A stretch of DNA of 64,000 nt, taken from assembly GCA_022841745.1 (NCBI GenBank), contig JALHQW010000006.1, positions 101,192 through 165,191 on the forward strand, written 5' to 3'. Shown piece by piece: positions 52,944-62,544 of the stretch (position 1 is the stretch's first letter; every line of letters starts with the position of its first letter). The DNA is from Saprospiraceae bacterium. Its GTDB lineage: Bacteria > Bacteroidota > Bacteroidia > Chitinophagales > Saprospiraceae. The notes under the pieces were generated by a model, which was not told the origin of the DNA, searched no databases, and saw nothing but the letters and a program-made list of their open reading frames with translations. Position numbers and translations under genes: made by a program.

Positions 52944-55517
52944 GAACGGACAGCTCTTGCACTCGTCCACCTTCACGTTCGGGTTTTGTGCGGAGAGCAG
53001 TTGCCCTTTTTTGTCCACACAATCCGTGCAACCGACCACTTTGAACTCAGTGCGGCGGTTCATCTGGTGCTCCCGCTCGGTACAGGGAACGTTGTTCACG
53101 CACTCGTTCACGCCAACCGTTTCACCATAGCCACGGGCCACGAGGCGGCTGCGGTTGATGCCCTTGTCGGACAACCAACGAACCACAGACTCGGCACGAC
53201 GTTGGGAAAGGCGCTGGTTATAGTGACCCGAACCACGGGCATCCGTATGCGAACCGATTTCGATGATGTATTGCGGATTCTCCACCATCAGCTTGTGCAG
53301 TTTATCGAGTTCAGGCATAGCGTCATCACGGATACTGGCTTGGTCGAAGTCGTAGTAGATGTGGAGGAGGTAAGTAAAGGCACCGTCCTCACCTGGATCA
53401 ACTGGCCCTTTAATCCAGCCTTTGTCAGGACTCTTTTTTACGACCCCTTTTTCAAAGACAGAACCATCGGGATATTTGCCTTGTGCTGGCAAACGAGTAT
53501 CCTTATCTATATAGGTGTCCGTTACAGGGTCGTAAAAGGCGTATTCCGTGTCTTTGAAATTGCCAGGATAGGTAATGATTCCAGGTTTATCACCTCCTTG
53601 ACCATCTGGGTTCTCAACTTCTTTCTTTTTCTTTTTATCAATAACCACCACAGGAGGCTCTGGCTTCTTGGTATTATCAGTCAAAGTATTATTATTCGTC
53701 GGCTGCAAGTAAAGGTTCTCCTTCAACACCTCCGAAGAATCTTTGCCCTTCGTGCAAACGTTCTCAGCGATACCAGCGAAGTAATTGTTCATGGTCGCCT
53801 TTATTTTATAGCAGCATTCCCTGTCCAATTTGAAGGCATAACGGCCATTCACGCTGGTCGTGAAAGGCTCAGCCAATGGCTGGCCGCAGTCGTTTTCAAG
53901 TGTAACAGTAGCACCTTCCATCGGCAATTGGGTGAAAGCATCGAACACCACGCCTTCCACTTCGAACATGGCCGAACGCTTCATCGGGATTTTAACCTGC
54001 AATTTGTCGGTCAGGGTCATATTCTTGGTGCTGGCCTCGGCCTCGCTGGGCAGGTAGCCCTCCATACTGGCCGTTAGTTGGCAAGTCTCGTTCAGCTTCA
54101 GGTCAAACATGATTTTGCCTTCGGCAGTCGTGGTCATGGAGTCTTGTTTGCAAGCTACATAGACAATAGCACCTTCGAGCGGGGCCTCTGTTTTTTCATC
54201 GAAAACAAGCACCTCCACGCTGAGGGCCGTCTTCTTGAAAGCATAAATATCGTCGTGGCCTACGCCGCCTTCACGGTCAGAGGCAAGGAAGCCGCAAGTG
54301 CCTTCTTCGTTGAAAACGATGCTGAAATCATCGGCAACCGTGTTCATCGGGTAACCGAGGTTCTCCGGCATTGACCACACGTTGGTCTCTTTTGCAGTAG
54401 TGTAGTAGATGTCGAGGCCACCCAAGCCCACATGGCCATCGGAGGCAAAGTACAGCCTGCCATCCGGTGAAACATAAGGGAAAATTTCATGGCCCTCGGT
54501 GTTCACATCCGGGCCAAGGTTCATCGGTGGGCCCCAACGGCCAGCGTCTTTTTCGGACAGGTACAGGTCCATGCCACCAAAGCCGCCAGGCATATCAGAA
54601 GCGAAATAGAGTTTGTTGCCATCAGCAGAAATTGCAGGGTGCGCTACGGAATATTCATTGGAGTTGAAGGGCAGGCTCTGGAGTTCGCCCCATTTGCCTT
54701 CGCCCTCGCTGCGGGCATAGAAGATTTTTAAGCGCATGATGCCAGCGTCGTCTGCTTCTTTCTTGCCATCGAGGAAGTTGTTGCGGGTAAAGAAAATCTC
54801 CTCACCGTTTGGCGAGAAAGCCACCGAAGCATCGTGGTACTTGGTATTGATTTCATTGGAAAACTTCTCCGGGCGGCCGAAAGTGTAGCTACCACAGCCT
54901 TCTTCCTTGCTATCTGATTGTTTTACGTCAATGTAATAAAGCTCAAGGAAAGGATTGCCAGTCCAGTTGTGCGTGCGGCGGATGATGGGGTTGGTGTCCC
55001 GTTCGGAGGAGAACACCATGCCGTCCTTGTAGAAAAACGGGCTGAAATCGTCGGAGGCGGAGTTGAAATCGCAGTTGGTGATTTCATAGCTCGACACGGC
55101 TTTGGTCATCAGTTCTTCCTCGTAGTTACAGGCATCGAGGAGGTGAGCGCCCCGCTGGTCGTCAGGCGTTAGGTCAACGAACTGCTGGAACCACTCCCTG
55201 GCCACGTCGCATTTGCCGTTGCGCTGGAGCATCATGCCGTAGTAGAGCTTGTGGATGGGTTCTGCCTGCGGCAAGCGCACCACTTGGCCGTACCAGAATT
55301 CGGCATTTGGCGTATCGTTTATCTTGCGGTAAGCCTCGGCAAGGTTGATTTTGGCCGTGGCATCGTCGCTTTTTTCCAAAATTTGGTTGTACAGTTCAAT
55401 GGCCCCGATATAGTCGAGATTGTCCATTTTCATTTGGGCAGCTTTTAGCTTGCCCGATTGGGCCATCGCCCCAACAGCGAAAAGGAGGCAGAAAACCGGG
55501 GTGAGGAAATTTCGCAT
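52941..55517 (-). CDS. OmpA-family protein with TPR, PD40 propeller and carboxypeptidase-like domains (PorE-like)
   Basis: 858 residues with signal peptide (VGAMAQSG). Order: TPR-like helices (25-130), WD40-like PD40 repeats (about 150-420; FSPNGEEIFFTRNN, SADGNKLYFASDMPGGFGG, SPDGRLYFASDGHVGLGG), two carboxypeptidase-regulatory-like domains (about 430-610), a linker with a KKKKKE segment, and a C-terminal OmpA peptidoglycan-binding domain (IEIGSHTDARGSGHYNQRLSQRRAESV, NRRTEFKVV). This is the arrangement of PorE, which tethers the T9SS/PorP complex to peptidoglycan. It is encoded after PorP/SprF and a type-B CTD protein. Confidence 0.9.
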   Translation of the reverse strand: MRNFLTPVFCLLFAVGAMAQSGKLKAAQMKMDNLDYIGAIELYNQILEKSDDATAKINLAEAYRKINDTPNAEFWYGQVVRLPQAEPIHKLYYGMMLQRNGKCDVAREWFQQFVDLTPDDQRGAHLLDACNYEEELMTKAVSSYEITNCDFNSASDDFSPFFYKDGMVFSSERDTNPIIRRTHNWTGNPFLELYYIDVKQSDSKEEGCGSYTFGRPEKFSNEINTKYHDASVAFSPNGEEIFFTRNNFLDGKKEADDAGIMRLKIFYARSEGEGKWGELQSLPFNSNEYSVAHPAISADGNKLYFASDMPGGFGGMDLYLSEKDAGRWGPPMNLGPDVNTEGHEIFPYVSPDGRLYFASDGHVGLGGLDIYYTTAKETNVWSMPENLGYPMNTVADDFSIVFNEEGTCGFLASDREGGVGHDDIYAFKKTALSVEVLVFDEKTEAPLEGAIVYVACKQDSMTTTAEGKIMFDLKLNETCQLTASMEGYLPSEAEASTKNMTLTDKLQVKIPMKRSAMFEVEGVVFDAFTQLPMEGATVTLENDCGQPLAEPFTTSVNGRYAFKLDRECCYKIKATMNNYFAGIAENVCTKGKDSSEVLKENLYLQPTNNNTLTDNTKKPEPPVVVIDKKKKKEVENPDGQGGDKPGIITYPGNFKDTEYAFYDPVTDTYIDKDTRLPAQGKYPDGSVFEKGVVKKSPDKGWIKGPVDPGEDGAFTYLLHIYYDFDQASIRDDAMPELDKLHKLMVENPQYIIEIGSHTDARGSGHYNQRLSQRRAESVVRWLSDKGINRSRLVARGYGETVGVNECVNNVPCTEREHQMNRRTEFKVVGCTDCVDKKGQLLSAQNPNVKVDECKSCPF

Positions 55518-55530
55518 GGCTTCTATCTTT

Positions 55531-55643
55531 AAGAATTGGAGGATTGAAGGATTGAATTATGAAGGATTGAAGGATTGGAGGATTGAAGGATTGAAGGAAT
55601 TGCTTGGCCAAAACCTTCAATCCTCCAATCCTCCAATCCTTAA
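55531..55643 (-). repeat. Inverted repeat, GGATTGAAGGATTGGAG family
   Basis: On the minus strand the PorP/SprF stop TAA runs straight into GGATTGGAGGATTGGAGGAT and TGAAGG units; after a GTTTTGGCCAAGC loop the complementary CAATCCTTCAATCC arm leads to the OmpA-family gene leader. It fills most of the 122-bp spacer. Confidence 0.85.
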
Positions 55644-56650
55644 AAATATCTTGGTGTTATTACTTTGTTCTCCCTGAAGTCGAACTCGTAGCCGAGCATG
55701 AACTCCATGGAGCCGCTGGTAACCCGGTTTAGCTTGGTTAAATTATAGCTGTAGGCTGCACCTATGCGGAGGCCATTTTTCAGCACATAAGAAACCCAAA
55801 AATCGCTGGTGCCTATGCTGGAGCGTGGAGGATCCTCAAGCCCTTTAATTGAGAAGGCTGAGTTGATGGATGTCCCAACCCATAATGATTGATGGAAAAG
55901 CAGCGATAAGTCCAATTGGAACTCGTTTGGGGCACCAATATCCCTGAACGGCGTCAGCTTGGATAGGCGCTTGTCCGCACCTACGTTACGCCAGATGAAT
56001 GATGGCTTAAAAATCACGGCATCGCCTTTTACGGGGATAGCAGCACCTGTCATAAAATAAAAATGGCGAACTGCACGGGCATAGACCTCAGGGCCACCTG
56101 GGTTTTCCTCTCCCAGCGCATACTCTACCAATTTAGGACTGGATACACCGGCATAGAAGGACTTGCCATAGAAGAAAAGGCCCATCCCAAAATTGGGCAG
56201 CACGAAATTCACATTGTTCTGAAACACTTCGTCATTTGGGTCGTCAATCACGATATCCTGATAGTTGGCGTTGTAATTGTCCACCCCACCCTGCAAGCCT
56301 ACACAGAACTTGTACTTGCCCATCGGGATGCGGTAGGAGTAGGAAAGGTTGGCGCCTGTGGTACGGCTCGGCCCTATGATGTCATTCACAACGCTGATGC
56401 CCACCCCTACCCTTTGGTTGCGCAGCGGCGTGTGTGCCGTCAGGCTCTGGGTAATCGGTGCGCCATCAATTTCGCCCAGCCATTGGGAGCGATGGAGCAG
56501 CCCAACGGATAGATAGTCCTTGCTGCCCGCATAGGCTGGGTTGTAAACCAAGCTGTTGAACATGTACTTGGTAAACATCGGCTCTTGCTGCGCAAAGGCC
56601 ATTTTGCCCAAGATCAACATGCAGGTGAATAAGGTCAAAGTTTTTTTCAT
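55640..56650 (-). CDS. PorP/SprF-family type IX secretion system membrane protein
   Basis: 336 residues from the ATG at 56650, signal peptide ending KMAFAQ. The N-terminal signature QQEPMFTKYMFNSLVYNPAYAGSKDYLSV and the aromatic-rich outer-membrane barrel are typical of PorP/SprF. Such proteins anchor or help display partner proteins with type-B C-terminal domains; such a partner lies upstream (56777-58795). C-terminal EFDFRENKVITPRYF fits the family. Confidence 0.93.
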   Translation of the reverse strand: MKKTLTLFTCMLILGKMAFAQQEPMFTKYMFNSLVYNPAYAGSKDYLSVGLLHRSQWLGEIDGAPITQSLTAHTPLRNQRVGVGISVVNDIIGPSRTTGANLSYSYRIPMGKYKFCVGLQGGVDNYNANYQDIVIDDPNDEVFQNNVNFVLPNFGMGLFFYGKSFYAGVSSPKLVEYALGEENPGGPEVYARAVRHFYFMTGAAIPVKGDAVIFKPSFIWRNVGADKRLSKLTPFRDIGAPNEFQLDLSLLFHQSLWVGTSINSAFSIKGLEDPPRSSIGTSDFWVSYVLKNGLRIGAAYSYNLTKLNRVTSGSMEFMLGYEFDFRENKVITPRYF

Positions 56651-56700
56651 CGCTAAGGAATTTTGCAAAACAATGCTTTGAATGGTTATGCTGGAACAGA

Positions 56701-56774
56701 TTGCTTCATGGTTTCATTGCTTCATGGTTTCATTGTCAATGGAACAGTGAAACCATGAGACTGTGAAGCCATGC
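56701..56774 (-). repeat. Inverted repeat, GCTTCATGGTTTCATT family
   Basis: On the plus strand GCTTCATGGTTTCATT occurs twice, then a short loop, then TGAAACCATGAGACTGTGAAG, its complement. It lies between the type-B CTD gene stop and the PorP start, beginning about 5 bases after the stop on the minus strand. Confidence 0.82.
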
Positions 56775-56776
56775 TC

Positions 56777-58795
56777 TTATCTCATCAACTGCAAGAAGCC
56801 ACTGAACTTCCTGCCATCTTTCAAGAGGTCAAGGCGGTAGAAGTAGGTTCCGTCAGGCAAATCGGCGCTTTTGTACGTGCCTTGCCAGGTATTCTTGTAG
56901 TCCGTTTCCTTGAAGACCAACAGTCCCCATCGGTTATAGACCTCTACCGTGTTCGAGAACTTTTCGATGTTTTTAATTTTGAACACCTCGTTGGTCCCAT
57001 CGCCGTTGGGCGAGAAGCCATTGTAAATGATGATGTCAAAATTATTACCGCAAACATCAATGACCACCGTAGCCGTATCACAGCCCACCGGGCTGCAAAG
57101 CACGTACTGAAAACTGTCCATTCCGCAGAAATCCTGGTTAGGGATATAGTCAACGGTCTGGTTCGGGTTCAGCACGGTTAGGCCGTGGTTGGGGCCAATG
57201 CCGCCTGTGCTTGGGTTGAGTATGGTCAACTCCACCGGCAGGCAATCGCCCAGTGTGTCATTCGCCAGAATGTCAATATTAACGGGGGTATTCTCTTGTG
57301 CGGTCGCTGCGTCGTCCACAGCGTCAGGGGGAAGGGAATTTGCACAAGGGCCATCAGTCGCAACTACCGTGATGTAAGCATAAGTGGTGTCACAAACGCC
57401 GTAATCATCGCAGATGACGATACAAGCTGTATCGGTTCCGAGGCCAATGCCTTCTGCAAACAGGCATAAAGATACGTTGTTCGGCAGAAACACAACCTCA
57501 TTACCGGATAAATTAGGGCAAAAATTTGTAATACTTACAATATTGCCAGCCAATTCAGTAGTGTCAAGACAATAGGTTTCGTTTGTGTTAAGCCCAATCG
57601 TGTCAATAATTGTACCAGTCTCCGGCAGACCGACATAGACACAGAGCGTGGTAGTGTCCGTATTGCCATAATCATCTGTGATTAGGAAGCAAGCTTGATC
57701 GAGTCCTGGTGCAAAACCAGTGTAGATGATGCAGTTTGTCGCCGGGTCAAAATCAAAGTCAACGCTCTCGCCGCTTTCGTCGGGGCAGATGTTTTCGACG
57801 GTGACGACGTTGCCAGGCACATTGCCCAAATCAAGGCAAAAAGTATCTGAAAAATTGATGAGGAGCGAGTCCACTACTTTGCGGCCAGCCGCTTGGCAAA
57901 GCGAGCCATCCACTGTAATGACAACATAAGTCGTATCGCACATGCCCAAATTATCACAGATGACGATGCAGGCCTGCTCTGTGCCATTGCAGCGCAGCCC
58001 AGCGTATTTCAAGCAATAATTGGCTTCGTCTAAATAAAAATCCACGAATTCGCCGCTATCGCCAGGGCAAACATTTTGGATGGAAACGGGAACACCCAAC
58101 AGGTTGAAGTCGTTGAAACAAACCGAGTAGGGCAGGCTGTCTGCTGGAATGGTATCGTAAAAATAGGAGGGCGGCGGCATGACAACGCATTGAACCATCA
58201 CCATGACGGTATCCCGAACATTGGACGTAAAATCAATGGCAATCATGGTATTCAGCCCGATAGGCAACTGTAATTCGGAGCCTTGGGGCAGCAGCCCAAA
58301 ATTCAGCCCAATAATGGACTGGGTAGAATTGGCCATCACCTCCACTTGCATATCGGAATAGTCGGCGCCGGGAGCGCCCCCTTTGATGCTAAGGGTGTTC
58401 GGATCTTGCGTCCAAAAGCCAAAGGGATCCCAGATGTTCATCAAGCCAACCAGTTCGACGACGTCCGTGAACATGCCCTCGTAAGTTTGGCCGTTCACCG
58501 ACCAGCCTTCGAGGTAGTAGGGGCCCATCTCGCCCAAACCGAAAAGCGTGTTATAGCTATAAGTAATGGTCGTATCGAAATTGCAACCCGAGATGCCCGA
58601 TGCGAAGGGGCTTCCGTTTTGCAATACGATATAATGGGAAAAATCCGCCGCCGGAATGGGCAGGCAGACTTTGGCCATTTGGCAGTCGGGTGAGTAGGCG
58701 TAGAGGGTGTCCATCGGGAAAATGCCATCGGCCTTGGCCTTGAACATCGCCAAAATGGCCACCAACGCTACCAGAAGATGCTTCATTTTATTCAT
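56777..58795 (-). CDS. Secreted protein with gliding-motility-associated (T9SS type B) C-terminal domain
   Basis: 672 residues from the ATG at 58795, with a signal peptide. The middle contains repeated cysteine-pairing Ig-like units (ACIVICDNLGMCDTTYVVITVDG, ACFLITDDYGNTDTTTLCVYVG, ACIVICDDYGVCDTTYAYITV). The last 90 residues are the type-B sorting domain (NGFSPNGDGTNEVFKIKNIE, VYNRWGLLVFKETDYKNTW, GTYFYRLDL). It is transcribed with PorP/SprF and the OmpA protein, the usual T9SS adhesin module. Ligand unknown; an adhesive or motility role is inferred. Confidence 0.93.
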   Translation of the reverse strand: MNKMKHLLVALVAILAMFKAKADGIFPMDTLYAYSPDCQMAKVCLPIPAADFSHYIVLQNGSPFASGISGCNFDTTITYSYNTLFGLGEMGPYYLEGWSVNGQTYEGMFTDVVELVGLMNIWDPFGFWTQDPNTLSIKGGAPGADYSDMQVEVMANSTQSIIGLNFGLLPQGSELQLPIGLNTMIAIDFTSNVRDTVMVMVQCVVMPPPSYFYDTIPADSLPYSVCFNDFNLLGVPVSIQNVCPGDSGEFVDFYLDEANYCLKYAGLRCNGTEQACIVICDNLGMCDTTYVVITVDGSLCQAAGRKVVDSLLINFSDTFCLDLGNVPGNVVTVENICPDESGESVDFDFDPATNCIIYTGFAPGLDQACFLITDDYGNTDTTTLCVYVGLPETGTIIDTIGLNTNETYCLDTTELAGNIVSITNFCPNLSGNEVVFLPNNVSLCLFAEGIGLGTDTACIVICDDYGVCDTTYAYITVVATDGPCANSLPPDAVDDAATAQENTPVNIDILANDTLGDCLPVELTILNPSTGGIGPNHGLTVLNPNQTVDYIPNQDFCGMDSFQYVLCSPVGCDTATVVIDVCGNNFDIIIYNGFSPNGDGTNEVFKIKNIEKFSNTVEVYNRWGLLVFKETDYKNTWQGTYKSADLPDGTYFYRLDLLKDGRKFSGFLQLMR

Positions 58796-59170
58796 GGAAC
58801 TACGGTTTTTGTTTCCGAATATTATCATGCTGTTTCAAAAAAAAGGCAAGGCACAGCCTGTACTGCTGATGCGAAAGTTTGGTCGGTCAAGAACCAGAAC
58901 AGGAATAGTGGTTTGCCGTAAAATACCTAAGTGTTCGTCGGAAATGCTGTTTTCGGTAAGGTCTATTTTGTTGATTCGATTGGCGTCGGAACGCTCGCCA
59001 TTGCTCTTAAATTAGATTTTATTGCAATACACGAAAATTGTGCCAGAATTATGAAAAAAAATAATGTGTTTAGATTTACGGTAGCCAAAAATCATTGGAG
59101 CTGATTACGAAAATCATTCGACCGGTTGAAAAAAGCCCGCAAGTTTGAGACAACAGTACAATTCCAATAC
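58796..59170. promoter_or_regulatory. Divergent promoter region (375 bp), no gene
   Basis: AT-rich sequence between the minus-strand secreted protein and the plus-strand hybrid regulator. I see no tandem-repeat element here, unlike most other spacers, and no convincing Bacteroidota -33/-7 pair; TTTG and TAGATTTA motifs are present but weak. Confidence 0.4.
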
Positions 59171-61333
59171 ATGCAAACTCCCCCAATACAGCAATTCGAT
59201 GCTTTGATGAGCCGTATGGTCGCCCGTCCCAATGATACCGAGGAGTCGTCGTTTGCCCAAAAAAAATCCTATCTGCTCGGCATCTTCGCTTTGTTTGGCA
59301 TAGTGTCATTCATGACCTTCCTGACTTGGCAATTGGAACTGACCATCCTGACCAACTACGGGTTGGCGTTGTTGGCTTTTTTTGGGCTTCAATTTGTTCT
59401 ATTTATCACACTTCGTCGGGGCTTGAAATGGTTCGTGGTGGTGAGCAATACCTATAATATCCTGCTCACTTTTTGGGCTATCTTGAAATTAGGCGGCATC
59501 ACCCACTCTGGCGGGCTGATTTTTGTGGGGCTTACCTGCGTGGTTTATTCGATGATTTACCCCAGCACAAGGATGCTTTGGTGGACTTTCCTATTATACG
59601 TTGGCACACTGGTCATTGCTGGTTTTTTGCACGCAAAGCTGGTACCTGCTGCCGAAATGGTGCCTTGGAAAAACCAGCTACTCTTTGTCTTGAATTCGTT
59701 TTGGCTGTCCGCCAATATCTTGATACTGGTATTCTTCGTCTATCGGAACCAGGCAGAAATTGCGAAACTGAAAGCCCAGCGCCTTCAAGAGGCCGATGAA
59801 ATGAAAACCCGAATGTTCGCCAACATCGCCCATGAGTTTCGAACCCCGCTCACCATTATCGGCGGCATGGCCGAACTGATGCAGGAAGACCCCGTACACC
59901 AGCACCGAGAGCGCACGGAAGCCATCCAGCGCAACGCCAACAAGTTGCTCCGCTTGGTGAACCAAATGCTGAACCTGGCCCGCTTGGAAGCTGGGTCCTT
60001 ACCTTTGAATTTGGTGCAATCAGATGTGGCAACGTTCATCAAATACGTGTTCAATTCCTTCAAAGGCTTGTCAGAGCACCGCAAGGTACGGCTGCATTAT
60101 TTACCAGAAAACCAAAGCCTTATGATGGATTTTGACCCAGAGAAAATGGAGGAAATGCTGGGCAATCTGCTCTCCAACGCCCTCAAATACACGCCAGCTG
60201 GGGGCGATGTTTACCTGAATTTCCATGCCTCGCCCGACTTGTTCACCCTCCATGTTAAGGACACGGGCGTCGGCATCCCTGCCGATAAATTGGGCTATAT
60301 ATTTGACCGTTTCTACCGGGTGGAAGGTGAACAACAACGTTATGAGGAAGGCAGCGGCATCGGCCTGACGCTCGTGCGTGAGTACGTGCAGCTCATGGGT
60401 GGGCAGATTTCGGTGCAGAGCAAATCGGGCGAAGGCTCGGAGTTTACCATCAGCCTGCCAGTGACCAACCGGGTTGCCGTGCAGAAGGTGCAAACAACCA
60501 TTGTGCCAGCACCAAAGCCTGAAACCGTGGACTTAACACCATTTTTCGATGAAAAAGAAAAGGAGACCATGCCCCAGTTGCTGGTCATTGAAGATAACCC
60601 AGAACTCAGCCAATACCTTCAAGTCGTGCTGGGGCCGAAATTCCGCCTGCTTATCTCCAACGATGGGGAAGAGGGTATCCAGAAAGCTATCGAACTGTTG
60701 CCCGACCTCATCCTCAGCGACGTGATGATGCCCAAAAAAGACGGTTACGAAGTTTGCCGAACACTTAAAAAGGACTTCCGAACCAGCCATATTCCCATCG
60801 TACTGCTCACTGCCCGAGCCGACGCTGCAAGTCGCATCATTGGCATGGAGCAAGGTGCTGATGCCTACCTCACCAAGCCGTTCAACAAGCGGGAACTGTT
60901 GGTTTGCTTGCGCAATCTTTTTGTTTTAAGGGAGAAACTACGCATCAAATACTCGGCTCATTCCGATGCGAAAGACAATTCCCATACGCTGGGTATGGAC
61001 GAGGTGTTCAAGCAAAAAGCCAACTCCATCCTTGAGGACAACTATACCAATGAGGCATTTGGCATTGAGGAACTTTACCATGCTCTCGGCGTCAGTCGGG
61101 TGCAGTTGCACCGCAAGTTGATGGCACTCACGGGGCAGTCTGCCTCCCATTTCATACGTAGCTTCAGGTTGGAAAAATCAACGCAAATGCTGCTCACCAC
61201 CACCAAATCCGTTTCGGAAATAGCCTACGAGACGGGCTTCTCAGATGCCAATTATTTCAGCCGGGTATTCGCCCAAGCGTACGGGGTGCCGCCGAGCGAC
61301 GTGCGAAAGGGTACAACAAGAACAGCCGCATAA
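59171..61333 (+). CDS. Hybrid two-component regulator: membrane histidine kinase, receiver and AraC DNA-binding domain
   Basis: 720 residues from the ATG at 59171. Six membrane helices (about 30-190) replace the usual periplasmic propeller; then HisKA with H221 (FANIAHEFRTPLT), HATPase (NLLSNALKYTP, DTGVGIP, GSGIGLTL), a receiver domain with phospho-acceptor D517 (LILSDVMMPKKDGYEV), and a C-terminal AraC helix-turn-helix (about 610-715). All steps from sensing to transcription are in one protein. No periplasmic sensor domain, so it may sense a membrane-soluble or membrane-protein signal. Targets unknown. Confidence 0.93.
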   Translation: MQTPPIQQFDALMSRMVARPNDTEESSFAQKKSYLLGIFALFGIVSFMTFLTWQLELTILTNYGLALLAFFGLQFVLFITLRRGLKWFVVVSNTYNILLTFWAILKLGGITHSGGLIFVGLTCVVYSMIYPSTRMLWWTFLLYVGTLVIAGFLHAKLVPAAEMVPWKNQLLFVLNSFWLSANILILVFFVYRNQAEIAKLKAQRLQEADEMKTRMFANIAHEFRTPLTIIGGMAELMQEDPVHQHRERTEAIQRNANKLLRLVNQMLNLARLEAGSLPLNLVQSDVATFIKYVFNSFKGLSEHRKVRLHYLPENQSLMMDFDPEKMEEMLGNLLSNALKYTPAGGDVYLNFHASPDLFTLHVKDTGVGIPADKLGYIFDRFYRVEGEQQRYEEGSGIGLTLVREYVQLMGGQISVQSKSGEGSEFTISLPVTNRVAVQKVQTTIVPAPKPETVDLTPFFDEKEKETMPQLLVIEDNPELSQYLQVVLGPKFRLLISNDGEEGIQKAIELLPDLILSDVMMPKKDGYEVCRTLKKDFRTSHIPIVLLTARADAASRIIGMEQGADAYLTKPFNKRELLVCLRNLFVLREKLRIKYSAHSDAKDNSHTLGMDEVFKQKANSILEDNYTNEAFGIEELYHALGVSRVQLHRKLMALTGQSASHFIRSFRLEKSTQMLLTTTKSVSEIAYETGFSDANYFSRVFAQAYGVPPSDVRKGTTRTAA

Positions 61334-61357
61334 TGTCCATTTAGGAGCTGTAACAGT

Positions 61358-61678
61358 TTAATCTTTCATGTAGATTTTCTCCACCTTAATGAGGCCCTCT
61401 ACATCGCCCCACCAATTGTCGTATTCCGTCCATTCCACCTCCACGGGGATTGGGAACTCCAGTTCGGAATTGAAATCAATATTTGTATCTGTGGGTGCTT
61501 CCAAAAACCTTAAGGTCTCCCCATCCATTTCCAGGAACCAGCCGCCGCAGTAAGGGCTGGCACATTTGCGCTCATCAATGCCCGTCAGCATGGCATTGCT
61601 GGTAGAGAGGTCGTCGGATTTGTTGCAACAGGGGAAGCAAAGTGTGGAGAGCAACAACAGCAAAAGGAAATTTTTCAT
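61358..61678 (-). CDS. Small lipoprotein of unknown function
   Basis: 106 residues: signal peptide with lipobox at FPCC, then CASPYCGGWFLEMDGETLRFL and an acidic beta-rich remainder. ATG at 61678 begins the signal; the longer frame (61765) has no signal at its start. Convergent with the hybrid regulator, 24 bp apart. I do not recognise a named family. Confidence 0.7.
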   Translation of the reverse strand: MKNFLLLLLLSTLCFPCCNKSDDLSTSNAMLTGIDERKCASPYCGGWFLEMDGETLRFLEAPTDTNIDFNSELEFPIPVEVEWTEYDNWWGDVEGLIKVEKIYMKD

Positions 61679-61926
61679 GGCTTTAGATTTTACCTGATAG
61701 ACAGTTATTTGGGACAAATGGTTGGGGGAAATGTCCATGAAACAAAAATGCAGCTTTTGGAACAAAAATCCAGCAATTACGGGCAGTTTGTCCAGCTATT
61801 GGAACAACCAGATAGAAGTTTTGAGCGTGAAGCAGGCCATTTTTGAGATGTTCAGAAGAAGAAAAAGATTGGGGTTCTTGCTTTGAGCTTTTCCTTCTTG
61901 ATTTCTTCAATATAAATACCTGCGTC

Positions 61927-62436
61927 ATGAAAAAGATGATTTTTCTTTCCATCATGCTGATGGCATTTTTCTTCACTGCTTGTGAAAAAGAAGTCATCAC
62001 TCCTTATGTCGCCCTCACTGGCAACTTCACAAACACCCCCGATCCGAGTGCAGGTTTTTGGGAAGTGCTGATACCGGATGGTTCCATCTTTATGTCCCCT
62101 AAAAAATACGTGGTGGAAGGCACTTCCGCCCTTTTTGGGAAGGTAGATGAAACCAAGAGCTTCATGGAACTGCCAAGCCCAGTATTTGAGCCAAAAATTG
62201 GCGGATTCACGGGCGAGTGTACGATTACCACGGTGGACAAGGACGGCGACGAACTGATTTATGTGGGTGAGTATTATATGTTCGCCGATTTTTCCAACAA
62301 AACCTACCTGCGGATTGACGGAGGCACGGGTAAATGGGAAGATGCACAAGGATGGTTCAACACGACTGGACAAGTTGACCCTATCACTGGCGTGAACACA
62401 CTGAGTGGGACGGGTGAAGTCACTGAACCCAAATAG
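61927..62436 (+). CDS. Lipoprotein of unknown function, beta-barrel-like
   Basis: 169 residues, lipobox FFTAC. The remainder is beta-rich with a glycine-containing turn (RIDGGTGKWEDAQGWFNTTG) that faintly recalls allene-oxide-cyclase-like barrels; this is not a firm assignment. Divergent from the preceding lipoprotein across 248 bp. A terminator follows at 62463. Confidence 0.7.
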   Translation: MKKMIFLSIMLMAFFFTACEKEVITPYVALTGNFTNTPDPSAGFWEVLIPDGSIFMSPKKYVVEGTSALFGKVDETKSFMELPSPVFEPKIGGFTGECTITTVDKDGDELIYVGEYYMFADFSNKTYLRIDGGTGKWEDAQGWFNTTGQVDPITGVNTLSGTGEVTEPK

Positions 62437-62462
62437 CTTAGTGAGACAACCAATGAACCAGA

Positions 62463-62493
62463 CTGCCCCGCATCCCAGCGGGGCAGTTCTTCT
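62463..62493 (+). terminator. Intrinsic terminator
   Basis: CTGCCCCGC and GCGGGGCAG form a perfect 9-bp stem with a 6-base loop, followed by TTCTTCT. Located 27 bases after the lipoprotein stop. Confidence 0.85.
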
Positions 62494-62544
62494 AATCTAA
62501 TTGATTGAAAACCAATTCATTACCCATCAAACAGTAAATTCGCC

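Noticed and set aside
52986-54077. 363-residue open frame opposite the OmpA-family gene
   Set aside because: Antisense shadow; the minus strand has PD40, carboxypeptidase-like and OmpA domains through the whole region.
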